Positions 18,740-28,377 are shown, counted from the stretch's first letter. The stretch: 64,000 nucleotides of DNA from CAZGUX01 sp964529305 (GCA_964529305.1 CAZGUX010000238.1:1-64000); one strand, 5' to 3'. The notes: generated from the sequence alone by a model not told the origin. Program-made: numbers and translations.

Positions 18740-19714
18740 TCACTGCTCCTGCAATTTGAGTCCGAGAATCGGATGAATCTCGAGCTTGGCGGACTTGACG
18801 GAAGCCGGGGGACGCCGCCCCAATGCTTCCGCCATGGCACGGATATGCGACGCCGCGCAGCCGCAGCAGGCGCCGATGAAATTGATGCCGGCGTCACGCG
18901 CCCTCAAGGCAAAAGCCGCCATCTCACCCCGAGTCAGTTGCAGCGGATCGAGATCCAAGGGGAACTCCTTACGGCCCATGAAGTACGGGATCTCATCGGT
19001 ACAGCGGAATCCGGCAGGCTGGCAGGCCACGAAGGCTTTTACCGCCCGCCGCATCTCTTCGGCCAACGGCAGCATGAAGTGCGGATCGCGGCCGCAATTG
19101 GTGCCGACGATGTCCGCGCCGGCACCTTCCAGGCGTTTCGCCGTCTCGGCCGGAGAGTAACCCTCGCGGCTCACGGCCGGATTTTTGAAGTTCATCGTGA
19201 TCATCGCCGGATAGCCGGCTTCCTTGATGGCTAGCGCCGCCAGCGCCGCTTCACCCGCCCAGTGAAAGGTCTCGGCGATAAAGAAATCGACGCCCTCTTC
19301 CGCTTGCAGCGCGACCTGCTGGCGAAACAGATCGAGCGTGCGGGCCTTCGCCGCGTCGCTCGAGGGATCGTACACCCAGGTGAGGCACAGGTTGCCGGCC
19401 ACAAGAGCGTCGTCGTGCGCGGCTTGCCGGGCCAACCGGGTGGCCGAGCGGTTGAGTTCTTCCAATTTGTCGGCCAGTCCGGCCACCCGGAGTTTCTCTT
19501 CGGTGGCGTAAAACGTGCACGTTTGGAGCACTTCCGATCCGGCCCGATAGAACTCGTTGTGCAGTTGCAGGAGCGCGTCCGGATGCTCGATGGCCACCTC
19601 CGGAGTGAAGGGCCCGGCCTGCACATAGCCGCGGCTCTCGAGTTCGAGCAGGTAGCCGCCGTCGCCGAGCACGGGACCGTCGTTGAGTCGTTCGATGATT
19701 CCTTTTTTTGCCAT
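18740..19714 (-). CDS. Homocysteine/betaine S-methyltransferase-like protein
   Basis: A 324-residue TIM-barrel protein of the pfam homocysteine S-methyltransferase family: N-terminal LGDGGYLLELESRG, GSEVLQTCTFYA, and the zinc-thiolate ligands in VGTNCG and IGACCGCAA. The closest recognisable biochemical type is betaine/S-methylmethionine:homocysteine methyltransferase. Its place between a sarcosine/dimethylglycine-type FAD oxidase and MmgE/PrpD suggests use of a methylated amine or sulfonium donor. ATG 19714 is chosen over an in-frame TTG two codons earlier. Confidence 0.87.
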   Translation of the reverse strand: MAKKGIIERLNDGPVLGDGGYLLELESRGYVQAGPFTPEVAIEHPDALLQLHNEFYRAGSEVLQTCTFYATEEKLRVAGLADKLEELNRSATRLARQAAHDDALVAGNLCLTWVYDPSSDAAKARTLDLFRQQVALQAEEGVDFFIAETFHWAGEAALAALAIKEAGYPAMITMNFKNPAVSREGYSPAETAKRLEGAGADIVGTNCGRDPHFMLPLAEEMRRAVKAFVACQPAGFRCTDEIPYFMGRKEFPLDLDPLQLTRGEMAAFALRARDAGINFIGACCGCAASHIRAMAEALGRRPPASVKSAKLEIHPILGLKLQEQ

Positions 19715-19720
19715 GGTCAA

Positions 19721-21034
19721 TCAGTTCCAGGGAAATGGGCTTTGCGAACTGGGGTGCAGGTCTCCCTCCTGATAGCGGGCCAGACGGAAGGGATGAAGCG
19801 ACCGGCGCGGACCTTCCAGAAGGAGGGCCGCGGTCTCCTTGCCCGCGGCCAGCAGTTTGAAGCCGTGATTGGAGTCCGCCATCATGAACACGTTCGAGCG
19901 GACGAAGTCGAAGATCGGATAGTTGTCGGCGGTGAAGCAGCCGACGCCACCGTTGGCCCGGCGCTGATCGCGAATCTCCATCGTGCGGAAGCGATCCATG
20001 GCCCAGGCCAGACCGGCGCGGAAGTACCGCTGGAACTCCACGTCGACTTCCGCGTTCGCGCGCCCATAGGGCTCGATCCCGGCGTCCGGCCCGAGAGGAA
20101 TGGGCACACCGCCGCCCTGGATGCCCGATCCGTCCTTCTTCCAATAGATGCCCCACGGGCCCGGATCAACCGCTTCGCCGGTGAGCGGGTCCTCCAGCGG
20201 AATGCTGTGGTCGAGGTGGATGACGGGTCCGACCTTCCCGTCGTCCTGAAGGAACGGCTCGGAAAGCTCGAGTCCCCCCTCGCGGAGGCACCAATAGGTG
20301 AACATGGGCCGTGTGATCGCGCGGCCATCCGGCAGGTTGATGGTCGCCTCCCTCGGCAGATCGAGCATTTTCCAGAACCGGCCGCTCCATGGCCCGCCGC
20401 CGATGATGACGAGATCCGCTCGGATTGTACCCTGGTTGGTCAGGACTCGCTTTACCTGGTTGGCTTCGATGTCGAAGCCCGTTACCTCGACCCCGCGAAG
20501 AATCCGGACTCCATGCTCCTCCGCCTTTCGGGTCAGGCCTTCCAGCGCCTTCCTGGGCGCCGCGAAGCCGCCCATCTCTTCATGCAGCACGCCGGCGATG
20601 CCTTCACAATGGAAGTCGCGGTACATCGTGCGCATATGGCGTTCGCATTCGGCTTCACCCACATAGAGTTTCGACGTGTAGCCGACTTCCTGCTCGCGCT
20701 TGTGGATCGCCTCCACGTCCGCCAACTGTTGCTTCGGGACCGCGGCAATATAGCCGGCAGGCGTGTAGGAAAGGGCTTCCGGCTCCTCATCCCACACCTC
20801 CACGCTCAGCTTCACCAGTTCGCACATGGCCGGAGAATAGTAGAAATTGCGGACTACGCCGCAGGCGATCCCGGAGGCCCCGGCGCCCGTGTTCGACTTT
20901 TCGAGCAGCACGATGTTCGCGCCCGAGGCCTTGCCTTTGGACTTCAACAAACGCGCCAGGTGCCAGGCGGTGCTGAGCCCGTGCACTCCGCCTCCGATGA
21001 TGCAGTATTCGATGGAATCCGGTAATTGCGTCAT
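19721..21034 (-). CDS. FAD-dependent amine oxidase of the DAO (sarcosine/glycine oxidase) family
   Basis: A 437-residue flavoprotein. The N-terminal dinucleotide-binding motif is CIIGGGVHGLSTAWHLARL, followed by the LLEKSNTGAGASGIACGVVR segment (FAD contact, ASG) and a C-terminal GCFTADNYPIFDF...HGFKLLAAGKETAALLLEG typical of sarcosine oxidase beta / dimethylglycine dehydrogenase relatives. The frame is open upstream, but ATG 21034 overlaps the stop of the amidotransferase (ATGA), fixing the start. It likely oxidises an N-substituted amino acid; whether O2 or an acceptor protein takes the electrons is not visible. Confidence 0.88.
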   Translation of the reverse strand: MTQLPDSIEYCIIGGGVHGLSTAWHLARLLKSKGKASGANIVLLEKSNTGAGASGIACGVVRNFYYSPAMCELVKLSVEVWDEEPEALSYTPAGYIAAVPKQQLADVEAIHKREQEVGYTSKLYVGEAECERHMRTMYRDFHCEGIAGVLHEEMGGFAAPRKALEGLTRKAEEHGVRILRGVEVTGFDIEANQVKRVLTNQGTIRADLVIIGGGPWSGRFWKMLDLPREATINLPDGRAITRPMFTYWCLREGGLELSEPFLQDDGKVGPVIHLDHSIPLEDPLTGEAVDPGPWGIYWKKDGSGIQGGGVPIPLGPDAGIEPYGRANAEVDVEFQRYFRAGLAWAMDRFRTMEIRDQRRANGGVGCFTADNYPIFDFVRSNVFMMADSNHGFKLLAAGKETAALLLEGPRRSLHPFRLARYQEGDLHPSSQSPFPWN

Positions 21035-21717
21035 GCTTGCGTATCCGCCAATCGGAAGAAATTCTGGAGGAGTTTCCGGCCGTCCGGATGTTCCGGGTCG
21101 TGAAACTCCGGGTGAAATTGAACGCCGTAGAGCGGCTTGCCGCGGTGCCGGAACGCCTGCACCCCGCAATTGGCGTTTCGCGCGATCGCCGTGAGTGGTT
21201 CGGGCAGCCTGCTGATCTGCCAGAAATGCCGCTGGGTGACGACGATCGGTTCGCGGAAGCCGTTGAAGAGGGGGTCGGAGGCATCGAACTCGATCGGATA
21301 GTATCCCCACTCCTTCAACCAGCCCGGGGCGTACTCGGGGTAGACGTCCGCCTCGCCGTCGCGGAGTTCGCGGAGCGGGGATGACTCGCCTCCCAACAAC
21401 ATCCCGATCAACTGGTGGCCGCCGCAAATGCCCAGCACCGGCTTCTGCGTCTCGGCGATCGCTTTTTGGAATTCGGCGAAATCGGACGGGAGATCGTAGT
21501 CCTGCCACAGCGACCGGTTGCCGCTGGTCACCAGCGCCGTCACTTCCGCTTGGTCGAGTTCCTCTTTTCGGAACTCGGTGAAGTGCCGCGTCACGCAGGG
21601 CTCGCCGCTTAGTTCCGCGAACAGGGCCCGCCGCTGCTCCATCGTCCGGCCGCGCTCCTCGCGATAGCGCGAATCGTCCAGAGCCTTCGGATGTTCAATA
21701 TCGAGAAAGATCACCAT
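21031..21717 (-). CDS. Class I glutamine amidotransferase
   Basis: A 228-residue GATase1 domain with the nucleophile elbow VLGICGGHQL (Cys98) and the C-terminal YGVQFHPEFHD carrying the catalytic His and Glu. It is a stand-alone domain; no synthetase partner is adjacent, so it may be a gamma-glutamyl hydrolase-type peptidase (PuuD-like), which would fit amine catabolism. It is the first gene of the unit running to MmgE/PrpD and overlaps the FAD oxidase by 4 bases. Confidence 0.85.
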   Translation of the reverse strand: MVIFLDIEHPKALDDSRYREERGRTMEQRRALFAELSGEPCVTRHFTEFRKEELDQAEVTALVTSGNRSLWQDYDLPSDFAEFQKAIAETQKPVLGICGGHQLIGMLLGGESSPLRELRDGEADVYPEYAPGWLKEWGYYPIEFDASDPLFNGFREPIVVTQRHFWQISRLPEPLTAIARNANCGVQAFRHRGKPLYGVQFHPEFHDPEHPDGRKLLQNFFRLADTQA

Positions 21718-21822
21718 ACAACGCTTTGAGCCCGCCGGGAGGGCCAGCCGTGTTTCGCTGCACGGCGCCCAAAGCCGCCCTTCCCGGCAAACGGAACCCC
21801 CGCCTCACCGTCCTGGGTCAGC

Positions 21823-24800
21823 TCAGAATTCATAGCGAAGCGCGAACTGGATCTGCCGCGACGGACTGGCCACGCCGAAGATCCGCGCGACTGACGTCGT
21901 ATTGATCGTCGACGACGGCAGCGAGAAACTGGGCGTGTTCGTGCTGTTGAACATCTCCGTCCGGAACTCCACGAAATGCTTCTCGAACGTGGTGAACCGC
22001 TTGGCAATGGAGAAGTCCAGGTTGTTGAACCTCGGTCCACGAAGGATATTGCGGCCGGCGTTCCCGAAGGTCAGTTCAGCCGGCAAGGCGAACGCGCCAG
22101 GATTGAACCACTGCAGAATGGACTGATTCGAGACACGCCAGTCGCCCACGACGTCGGGCCGTTGGCCGCCTGTGCCGATGTTGACGCGATCCACCGGGAT
22201 GGTGACCGTGAACGGAAAGCCCGTGGCGAAGGTGGCGATTCCGCTCAGATTCCAGCCACCCAGAAGCAGGTCGGCCGCGCGGGGGGCGTCGCTCATGAAC
22301 GCCCGCCCGCGTCCGAACGGAAGTTCCCAGATGCCGCTGAAGGTCAACCGGTGCGTCTGGTCGTAATTGGAGGGCCCGCGCATGTACGAGCCGTAATTCC
22401 GTGGGTTGGGGCTGCTGGTGAAAACCTCCGAGGCATTGTCGATAGAACGCGACCATGCATACGAAGCGAGATAGCTGACGCCCTTGGACAGCCGTCTCTC
22501 CGATTTGAACTGGAAGGAGTGGTACACGCTCGAAGAAAACGAGCCGTACATCGAGATGCCGGCAAACAACGGGAACGGCCGGCGTGGCTGGATGTTGCCG
22601 GGTCCGGGCAGGGGCTGATTCACCGGATTATTCCCGATGACACGCGACCCTTTAGATCCCACGTACGCCATTTCGACCAGCGTCCCGAATAACTCGCGCT
22701 GCAGCGACAGGTTCCAATGCTGAACCTGCGCATTCTTGAAATTCCAATCCCACATCGTCACGCCGGGAGTGCCTCCAAAACCGGCCGTCGTGCCAAAGGC
22801 AGTTTCGTAGCGCACATCCGGGACCGCCGGGTCCGTGGTGACCGAGGTATTGAACTGGAACGGCGGGTTGGTCAGGCTCATGTTGATCTGCGGATTTGCC
22901 GTTTCCTGATTGAGGTAGATGCCGTAGCCGCCCCGCAACGCAGTCTTGTTGTCGTCCGTCACCCGGTAGGCGAAGCCGAGGCGCGGGCCCCATCCGTTTT
23001 TGTCGCTGTTGATCGTGCTGCGGGAGACGGCTTGGCCGGTCGGGAATGGCAGCCCCTGAGGAACGTACCGAAGATCGGCATAGACCATCCGTCCCGTGTT
23101 CAGGTCGAAGTTCGCCAAACGGTCGTTCTTCGTGTAGTACGGGGGATTCCACTCGTAGCGGAGGCCGAGGGAGAGCGTGAGCTTTCGATTTACTTTCCAA
23201 TCGTCCTGGACATAGTAGTGATAGAAGCGGGACTGGGAATAGGCGTAATCGGTGCCGACCGTGCGCGAGGCGCCGCTGGTGTAGCCCATTAGGAAGTCGG
23301 CATAGGCGTTTCCAACGCCGAGCGCGGTGGCGGCCGTGTACCGGCCGTTGAAGGAGAAGTTCCCGCGAAACGCACTGCCCGTTAAGAAGAATCGGTCATT
23401 CCAGCGGATGTCGAAGCCGGCCTTGACCGTGTGGCTGCCACGGATCCACGTAAGACTGTCCGTCGCGTGGATCGTGGCGTCCGGCCGGGTCAGGTTCGGG
23501 ACGAAGGCGCCGTCACCCCATCCGGTGAAGTTGGTGATGTTGATGATGGGGAACCCTACGAGATCCGGGTCGCCTGGCAGGCCCTGAATGCCGGCCTCAC
23601 GAGAATAGTCGCGGCCGGCGTTGTCGGCGACGTACAGCCAGACGAAGCGGTTGTAGCCGGCTCGAAAATCGTTGATCAGGGTCGGCCGGATCACGTGCGT
23701 GTATCCCAGCGCGTAGAGATCCCTGCCGTCGGTCTCCACCACGCCGCTGCTGAAGCCGCCGCCGCCGATCGCGGGGGTCCCGAAGTTGCTCGGGTTCGTC
23801 ACCGCGCGCGGCGAATGGAAGAACCGGCCGAAGAGTTGTCCATTCGTGCCGATTTTCTGGTCGATCCGAAGCCCCACCTGATTGGTGTCGTCCTTGTAAG
23901 CCGTATTGCGCGTGAGGTTGCCGGCGAGGCCCGGCACGAGGGGAAGCGGCACGTACTGCTGCAGGAACTTGGAGGCGTTGCTGATGCGAGTGTCGGGCAG
24001 ACGATTGTTGGGGAAGGGCTGGCGCTGGCCGTTGACGACGTTCAGCGGGTCGTAGATGGTGGGCTGGCCGGAAAAGTCGCCGGCCCTGAACGCCGCCGGC
24101 GGGACGGTCGAGATCCGTGTCACCGCCTGCCGGATGCGCGTCCCTTCGTAGTTGAAAAAGAAGAAGGTCTTGTCCTTGCCGTTATACACTTTGGGCACCA
24201 GCACGGGTCCGCCAAAGCTGCCGCCGAACTGATTGCGACGGAACGGCACCTTCGCCGTGATGCCGGCGGAGTTGGAGAACCACGGGTTGGCGTCCAAAAC
24301 GTTGTTGCGAAGATACTCGAACATCGAGCCGTGAAACGCGTTCGTGCCCGTACGCGTGAGCACATTCACCTGCGCCCCGGCCGACCGTCCAAACTCGGCG
24401 CTGTACGCGTTCATCTGGACCTTGAACTCCTGAATAGCGTCGACCGAAGGCGAGACGATGTAGTAGCCATTGAACAGGGAATTGTTGTCCACACCGTCGA
24501 TCAGGTAGGTGTTCGAATAGGAACGCATGCCGTTCAGCGAGACCGAATTGCCTTCCTGATTGGCGGATTGCCGGGTGCTGACGCCGCCCAGACTGGCTCC
24601 CGGGACAAGCAGGGCGAGTTGCAGGAAGAAGCGCCCGTTCAGCGGGAGACGATTGACGCGGTCGCGGTCGACCACCTGTCCAATCGATGACGAATCCGTC
24701 TCGACGAGCACACCCTGTCCCGTGACCTCCACCGTCTGGTCGACCTGCCCGACCTGCAGGATCGAGTCCACACGCAACTTCTGGTCCACACGAAGGATCA

Positions 24801-25074
24801 GGCCGCTATAGACGGCGCGCCGGAAGCCCGCGGCTTCAATGGTCACGGTGTACGATCCCGGCGCCAGGTCCGGGACGACGTAATTGCCGGTTCCATCCGT
24901 CAGCGTCTCGCGCGCGAAGTTGGTTCCTTCGCTGCGGATGACGACGCGCGCACTTGAAATCGCGGCGCCGCTGGGGTCCAGCACGGTCCCCACAACGGTC
25001 CCTTCCACCGCCGCATAGGCCACCAGGCACGTCAGGGCCAAGATCGTCAGGATTGTTCTAGCGTTTCTGGGCAT
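21823..25074 (-). CDS. Oar-like TonB-dependent outer membrane receptor
   Basis: A protein of about 1083 residues: signal peptide (ILTILALTCLVAYA), a carboxypeptidase-regulatory-like beta domain at about 25-105 (GTVVGTVLDPSGAAISSARV), a plug region (about 110-240; LPLNGRFFLQLALLVPG, SYLIDGVDNNS-like) and a large barrel ending in the aromatic-terminal LRYEF. This architecture, very abundant in Solibacter-type acidobacteria, takes up oligomers, often carbohydrates. ATG 25074 is chosen over an earlier in-frame ATG because GGAGGAGG lies 6 bases upstream. It sits upstream of the GATase-oxidase cluster with 105 bases between, and may import its substrate. Confidence 0.9.
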   Translation of the reverse strand: MPRNARTILTILALTCLVAYAAVEGTVVGTVLDPSGAAISSARVVIRSEGTNFARETLTDGTGNYVVPDLAPGSYTVTIEAAGFRRAVYSGLILRVDQKLRVDSILQVGQVDQTVEVTGQGVLVETDSSSIGQVVDRDRVNRLPLNGRFFLQLALLVPGASLGGVSTRQSANQEGNSVSLNGMRSYSNTYLIDGVDNNSLFNGYYIVSPSVDAIQEFKVQMNAYSAEFGRSAGAQVNVLTRTGTNAFHGSMFEYLRNNVLDANPWFSNSAGITAKVPFRRNQFGGSFGGPVLVPKVYNGKDKTFFFFNYEGTRIRQAVTRISTVPPAAFRAGDFSGQPTIYDPLNVVNGQRQPFPNNRLPDTRISNASKFLQQYVPLPLVPGLAGNLTRNTAYKDDTNQVGLRIDQKIGTNGQLFGRFFHSPRAVTNPSNFGTPAIGGGGFSSGVVETDGRDLYALGYTHVIRPTLINDFRAGYNRFVWLYVADNAGRDYSREAGIQGLPGDPDLVGFPIINITNFTGWGDGAFVPNLTRPDATIHATDSLTWIRGSHTVKAGFDIRWNDRFFLTGSAFRGNFSFNGRYTAATALGVGNAYADFLMGYTSGASRTVGTDYAYSQSRFYHYYVQDDWKVNRKLTLSLGLRYEWNPPYYTKNDRLANFDLNTGRMVYADLRYVPQGLPFPTGQAVSRSTINSDKNGWGPRLGFAYRVTDDNKTALRGGYGIYLNQETANPQINMSLTNPPFQFNTSVTTDPAVPDVRYETAFGTTAGFGGTPGVTMWDWNFKNAQVQHWNLSLQRELFGTLVEMAYVGSKGSRVIGNNPVNQPLPGPGNIQPRRPFPLFAGISMYGSFSSSVYHSFQFKSERRLSKGVSYLASYAWSRSIDNASEVFTSSPNPRNYGSYMRGPSNYDQTHRLTFSGIWELPFGRGRAFMSDAPRAADLLLGGWNLSGIATFATGFPFTVTIPVDRVNIGTGGQRPDVVGDWRVSNQSILQWFNPGAFALPAELTFGNAGRNILRGPRFNNLDFSIAKRFTTFEKHFVEFRTEMFNSTNTPSFSLPSSTINTTSVARIFGVASPSRQIQFALRYEF

Positions 25075-25357
25075 CGCTTCCTCCTCCAACATCATCCGTT
25101 CTCACCCGATCGAAAAAGCCCTACATCAATAATCGACGCCGTGTACGAGCCCCCAAACGCCCTCCGCAAACCGGAGGAGCTGCCCTTCCGAAAACAAGGT
25201 ATTCATGACTGTATTGGTTTCACGCGTCCGCTGTCAAGAAAGATCAGCTTCACGGTGGGACCGGCAGACTCGGGCGAACTTGACAAGCCTCCGTCGATGA
25301 CACAACGATGAGGGTTCTCCGTTCAAGAGAACCGGCGGGGCGGACAAGGTGGAATCG

Positions 25358-26398
25358 ATGCGGCAAACCCGGCATTGCGAGACGTGGCGCCGTCGCGACT
25401 GGCTGATGATGGCAGCGGCGGCTTCGCTCGAAGGGGCCCAGGACTCGGGCGCGCGCGTGACCACCGTGACGGGCGCCGTGCGGGCAGCCAGCCTTGGCCG
25501 GACACTGATGCACGAGCACATCCTCATCGACTTCGTTGGGGCGGCCCTCATGAAGCCGGGCCGTTATGATCCCGATGAGGCGTTTGCGGCAGCCCGACCG
25601 GTTCTGGAGCAGGCGAAAAAAGCGGGCCTCCAGACGCTGGTCGAGGCCACGCCCGAACATATGGGTCGGGACGCAGTGCTGCTGCGGCGATTGTCGGAGG
25701 CGACCGGCGTTCACATCATCGCATCGACCGGAATCTACGCCGCCCGCAAGGAGCAATACATTCCAGGGTATGCCCGAGTGGAGACCGCGGAGCAACTGGC
25801 TGCGCGGTATCGCCGGGAATTCGAGCGCGGAATCGGCAAGACCGGCATACGGCCCGGTGTGATCAAGATGGGTGTGAATCCAAAGCCGACGCCGCTGTCG
25901 GAGATCGAGCGGAAGCTTGTCCGCGCCGCGGCGCTGGCTCATCGGAGCACTGGTCTGGCGGTCGAATGCCACACGGACCGGGGCCACGCCGCCATCGAGC
26001 AGATGGAGATCTTCGCCGAAACCAAGGCGCCTCCGCGCGCGTTCATCTGGGTCCACGCCCACCACGAGAGAGACCACGCCTTTCATTTGAAGGTCGCCCG
26101 CGCGGGAGGCTGGGTGGAGTTCGACGGGCTGCGTGCGGGCCACCTGGCGAACGCACATACCTCGATGGATTGGCACGTGGAGTGTCTTCGCACGATGAAG
26201 GATGCCGGGTTGCTGGGACAATCCCTGATCTCGAGTGATGCAGGCTGGTACCAGGTCGGCGAGCCAAAGGGAGGGCCGTTTCACGGGTATACCCTCCCGT
26301 TCCGGGAGTTTCGTCCGCGTCTGGAAGCGGGTGGCTTCACAGCTTCCGAGATTGATCAACTCTTTGTGCGGAATCCGGCACGCGCCCTTGCAGGGTAG
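25358..26398 (+). CDS. Phosphotriesterase-family metal-dependent hydrolase
   Basis: A protein of about 346 residues of the PTE/amidohydrolase fold: the HxH metal ligands in MHEHILIDF, PGVIKMGV with the metal-bridging carboxylated Lys, AVECHTDRG and WVHAHHE (His ligands), and LISSDAGWYQVGE with the catalytic Asp. The N-terminal ETWRRRDWLMMAAAASLEGA resembles a Tat signal. Such proteins are lactonases or esterases more often than true phosphotriesterases. ATG 25358 is chosen over GTG 25349 because AAGGTGG is well spaced before it. Confidence 0.85.
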   Translation: MRQTRHCETWRRRDWLMMAAAASLEGAQDSGARVTTVTGAVRAASLGRTLMHEHILIDFVGAALMKPGRYDPDEAFAAARPVLEQAKKAGLQTLVEATPEHMGRDAVLLRRLSEATGVHIIASTGIYAARKEQYIPGYARVETAEQLAARYRREFERGIGKTGIRPGVIKMGVNPKPTPLSEIERKLVRAAALAHRSTGLAVECHTDRGHAAIEQMEIFAETKAPPRAFIWVHAHHERDHAFHLKVARAGGWVEFDGLRAGHLANAHTSMDWHVECLRTMKDAGLLGQSLISSDAGWYQVGEPKGGPFHGYTLPFREFRPRLEAGGFTASEIDQLFVRNPARALAG

Positions 26399-26412
26399 GA
26401 CGCAGCCCAACC

Positions 26413-26432
26413 GCGGCCGGCGAGACGGCCGC
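26413..26432. repeat. Short GC-rich REP-like hairpin
   Basis: GCGGCCG (26413-26419) and CGGCCGC (26426-26432) form a perfect 7-bp stem with a 6-base loop, preceded by AACC as in the palindromes at 4733 and 28280. It lies between two plus-strand genes and could act as a weak terminator. Confidence 0.5.
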
Positions 26433-26467
26433 CCCACCGAGAGATCGAGGTCGCGTGACCCAGGTTA

Positions 26468-26473
26468 TATACT
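26468..26473 (+). promoter_or_regulatory. -10 box, leaderless-type (TATACT)
   Basis: TATACT ends 10 bases before ATG 26484; no Shine-Dalgarno is visible between them. Confidence 0.45.
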
Positions 26474-26483
26474 GGCCAAAATA

Positions 26484-28196
26484 ATGGCTACCCGAAGAGA
26501 GTTTCTCCAGACGGCCGCGGGGGCGGCGCTTGGTACGCCGCTGGCGCGAGCCGCTGAATCCATCTACCTTGCCGACTTCGATAAATGCCTGCCGGCATCC
26601 GCCTTGGCCCGAGGACCTCGGCCGCGCCACTGGAGACTGCTCAGTTATGAGTCGGACAACACGCGAGGGTTCCTGCTGGTCGCCGGCCAGAATACGGACG
26701 CACCGGAGATCCGGTATCGATTCTCACAGAAGGGCTGGCACGCCGTCTCCATCGGGCTCTGCACCCTGGGGCACCTCGAACATACCAGCATCCAGGTCCG
26801 CCTGAAGTCCGACCGCACCTTCTGCGTGATGAGTCACACGCAGTATGCCAAACCCGATGCCCGCCGGCGGATCGACGATTTCTTCTGGAAGTACGCCGAC
26901 CTGACCGGCGAAGAACTCTTCATCCGCACGCTCAAGCGCGGTCCGGTGTGGGACGGCGCCTGGATCGCGTACCTGAAGCTGACTCCGCTCTCCGAATCGG
27001 AAGTGGATGCGGTCAAGCAGGATCGCGCACGGAAGGACACCAAGCGTCTGTTTGCGCACAACGATGCGTTCACCTACGCGGCGCGGGTCGGAACCGGCAC
27101 GGCCGGGGAGATCGCGCGCGAAATCGAGCCGCTGCGCGACACGGACTTCTCGCGCCTGTATTGGGAAGTCGGCGACGGCGACAACCTTTACTACCCGAGC
27201 AAACTTGCGCCGGGCATCACCGGAGCCCTGATGAAGGATCCCCACCGCCTCGCGGACAGGCTGCACCAGGAATCGCATGTCGCGTACGAGAAAGCCGGCG
27301 TCCATCCGACGAAGGTGGCGATCGAGACCGCGCACTCGTTGGGTCTGGAGTTTCACGCCTGCTGGCGCCCCGCGGGCTTCCACTATCCGCCCCCGCACGA
27401 GGATCGCAACCCCAACGGGTTGTACGACCAGCATCCCGAATGGAGAAGCCGCGACCGTCTCGGACGTCCCACGCCCAGGCTCTCGTATGCCTACGACGGC
27501 GTGCGCAGGTTTGCGGTCACCATGTTCCGCGAGATCGCCGGCTTCCCGGTGGATGGCGTCTGCCTGCTCTACAACCGCCGTCCGCCGTTCGTCGAGTATG
27601 AAGACCCCGTCGTCCAAAGCCTCCAGAAGCAGTTCGGCCAGGATCCACGCCGGTTGGACGAACGCGACGATCGCTGGCTGCGCCATCGCGCCGGAGTGAT
27701 GACACAGTTCCATCGCGACCTGCGGGCGGCCCTCCCGCGCAAGGTTCAGATTTCCGCCATCGTGCTGGCCAGCGAGCAGGAGAATCTCTATCACGCGCTG
27801 GACATCGAGGCCTGGGTTCGCGAGGGACTGGTGGACACGATCATCCCGTACACCAACGCCCCGCGCATCGACAGCGCGGCCGACTCGTGGCTCGACCCGA
27901 AGGACTATGAGTTCTTCCTGCGCGTGACGCGCGGCACCTCCTGCAAAATGGCCTTGAGCCTGCTGCCGCGCAAGATGAGCCCGGAGGAGTACCGGCGGCG
28001 CGCGAAGATGCACTACGACGCGGGCGTCGAATACCTGTTCTTCTGGGACACCTTCGAACGCAATGACTTCAGCCCGTCGTGGAGCGCGCTGCGGCGGCTG
28101 GGGCATCGCGAAGAAGCCGGCCGGCCTCTCGACCGTCCGCACAGTGTGCTGCGCAAAGTGGGCGATTGGGACCTGAGTTACGCCACCCCGGGGTAG
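26484..28196 (+). CDS. Tat-exported putative glycoside hydrolase-like TIM-barrel protein
   Basis: A 570-residue protein beginning MATRREFLQTAAGAALGTPLARA, a twin-arginine-type signal. About 150 residues of beta-rich sequence come first; from about residue 230 the text (HSLGLEFHACWRP..., DGVCLLYNRRPPFVEY, EGLVDTIIPYTNAPRID) resembles the GHL10/DUF187-type glycosyl-hydrolase-like barrels. A confident active-site assignment is not possible. ATG 26484 is chosen for the signal peptide and the -10 box 10 bases upstream. The neighbours on both sides are secreted hydrolase or propeller genes. Confidence 0.65.
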   Translation: MATRREFLQTAAGAALGTPLARAAESIYLADFDKCLPASALARGPRPRHWRLLSYESDNTRGFLLVAGQNTDAPEIRYRFSQKGWHAVSIGLCTLGHLEHTSIQVRLKSDRTFCVMSHTQYAKPDARRRIDDFFWKYADLTGEELFIRTLKRGPVWDGAWIAYLKLTPLSESEVDAVKQDRARKDTKRLFAHNDAFTYAARVGTGTAGEIAREIEPLRDTDFSRLYWEVGDGDNLYYPSKLAPGITGALMKDPHRLADRLHQESHVAYEKAGVHPTKVAIETAHSLGLEFHACWRPAGFHYPPPHEDRNPNGLYDQHPEWRSRDRLGRPTPRLSYAYDGVRRFAVTMFREIAGFPVDGVCLLYNRRPPFVEYEDPVVQSLQKQFGQDPRRLDERDDRWLRHRAGVMTQFHRDLRAALPRKVQISAIVLASEQENLYHALDIEAWVREGLVDTIIPYTNAPRIDSAADSWLDPKDYEFFLRVTRGTSCKMALSLLPRKMSPEEYRRRAKMHYDAGVEYLFFWDTFERNDFSPSWSALRRLGHREEAGRPLDRPHSVLRKVGDWDLSYATPG

Positions 28197-28273
28197 TCGC
28201 AATACTTGTTCACTTAGCAGTCACGGCCATTTTTGCCCGGTTATCCGGCGCATTCAGTCGCGGCGCATCATCT

Positions 28274-28366
28274 CTCCGAACCGCGGGTGTAAACCCGCGG
28301 GTTGCGTGGGGCACTCATTCACATCCTCCGTCACAGCACCCGCGGGTTTACACCCGCGGTTCGGAG
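28274..28366. repeat. Perfect 29-bp inverted repeat between convergent genes
   Basis: Bases 28274-28302 are exactly reverse-complementary to 28338-28366, with a 35-base spacer; the arm core is AACCGCGGGTGTAAACCCGC. Each arm contains its own smaller palindrome (CCGCGGGT..ACCCGCGG). It sits 78 bases after the glycosidase-like gene and 12 bases beyond the stop of the convergent lipoprotein gene. It probably terminates both transcripts, or is a mobile REP-type element that landed there. Confidence 0.85.
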
Positions 28367-28377
28367 CCATCGTCCGG

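Noticed and set aside
19262..21025. A 587-codon plus-strand open frame antisense to the FAD oxidase and methyltransferase genes
   Set aside because: It is His/Arg/Gly-rich with no family text, crosses two well-supported genes on the opposite strand, and is the usual high-GC antisense shadow.
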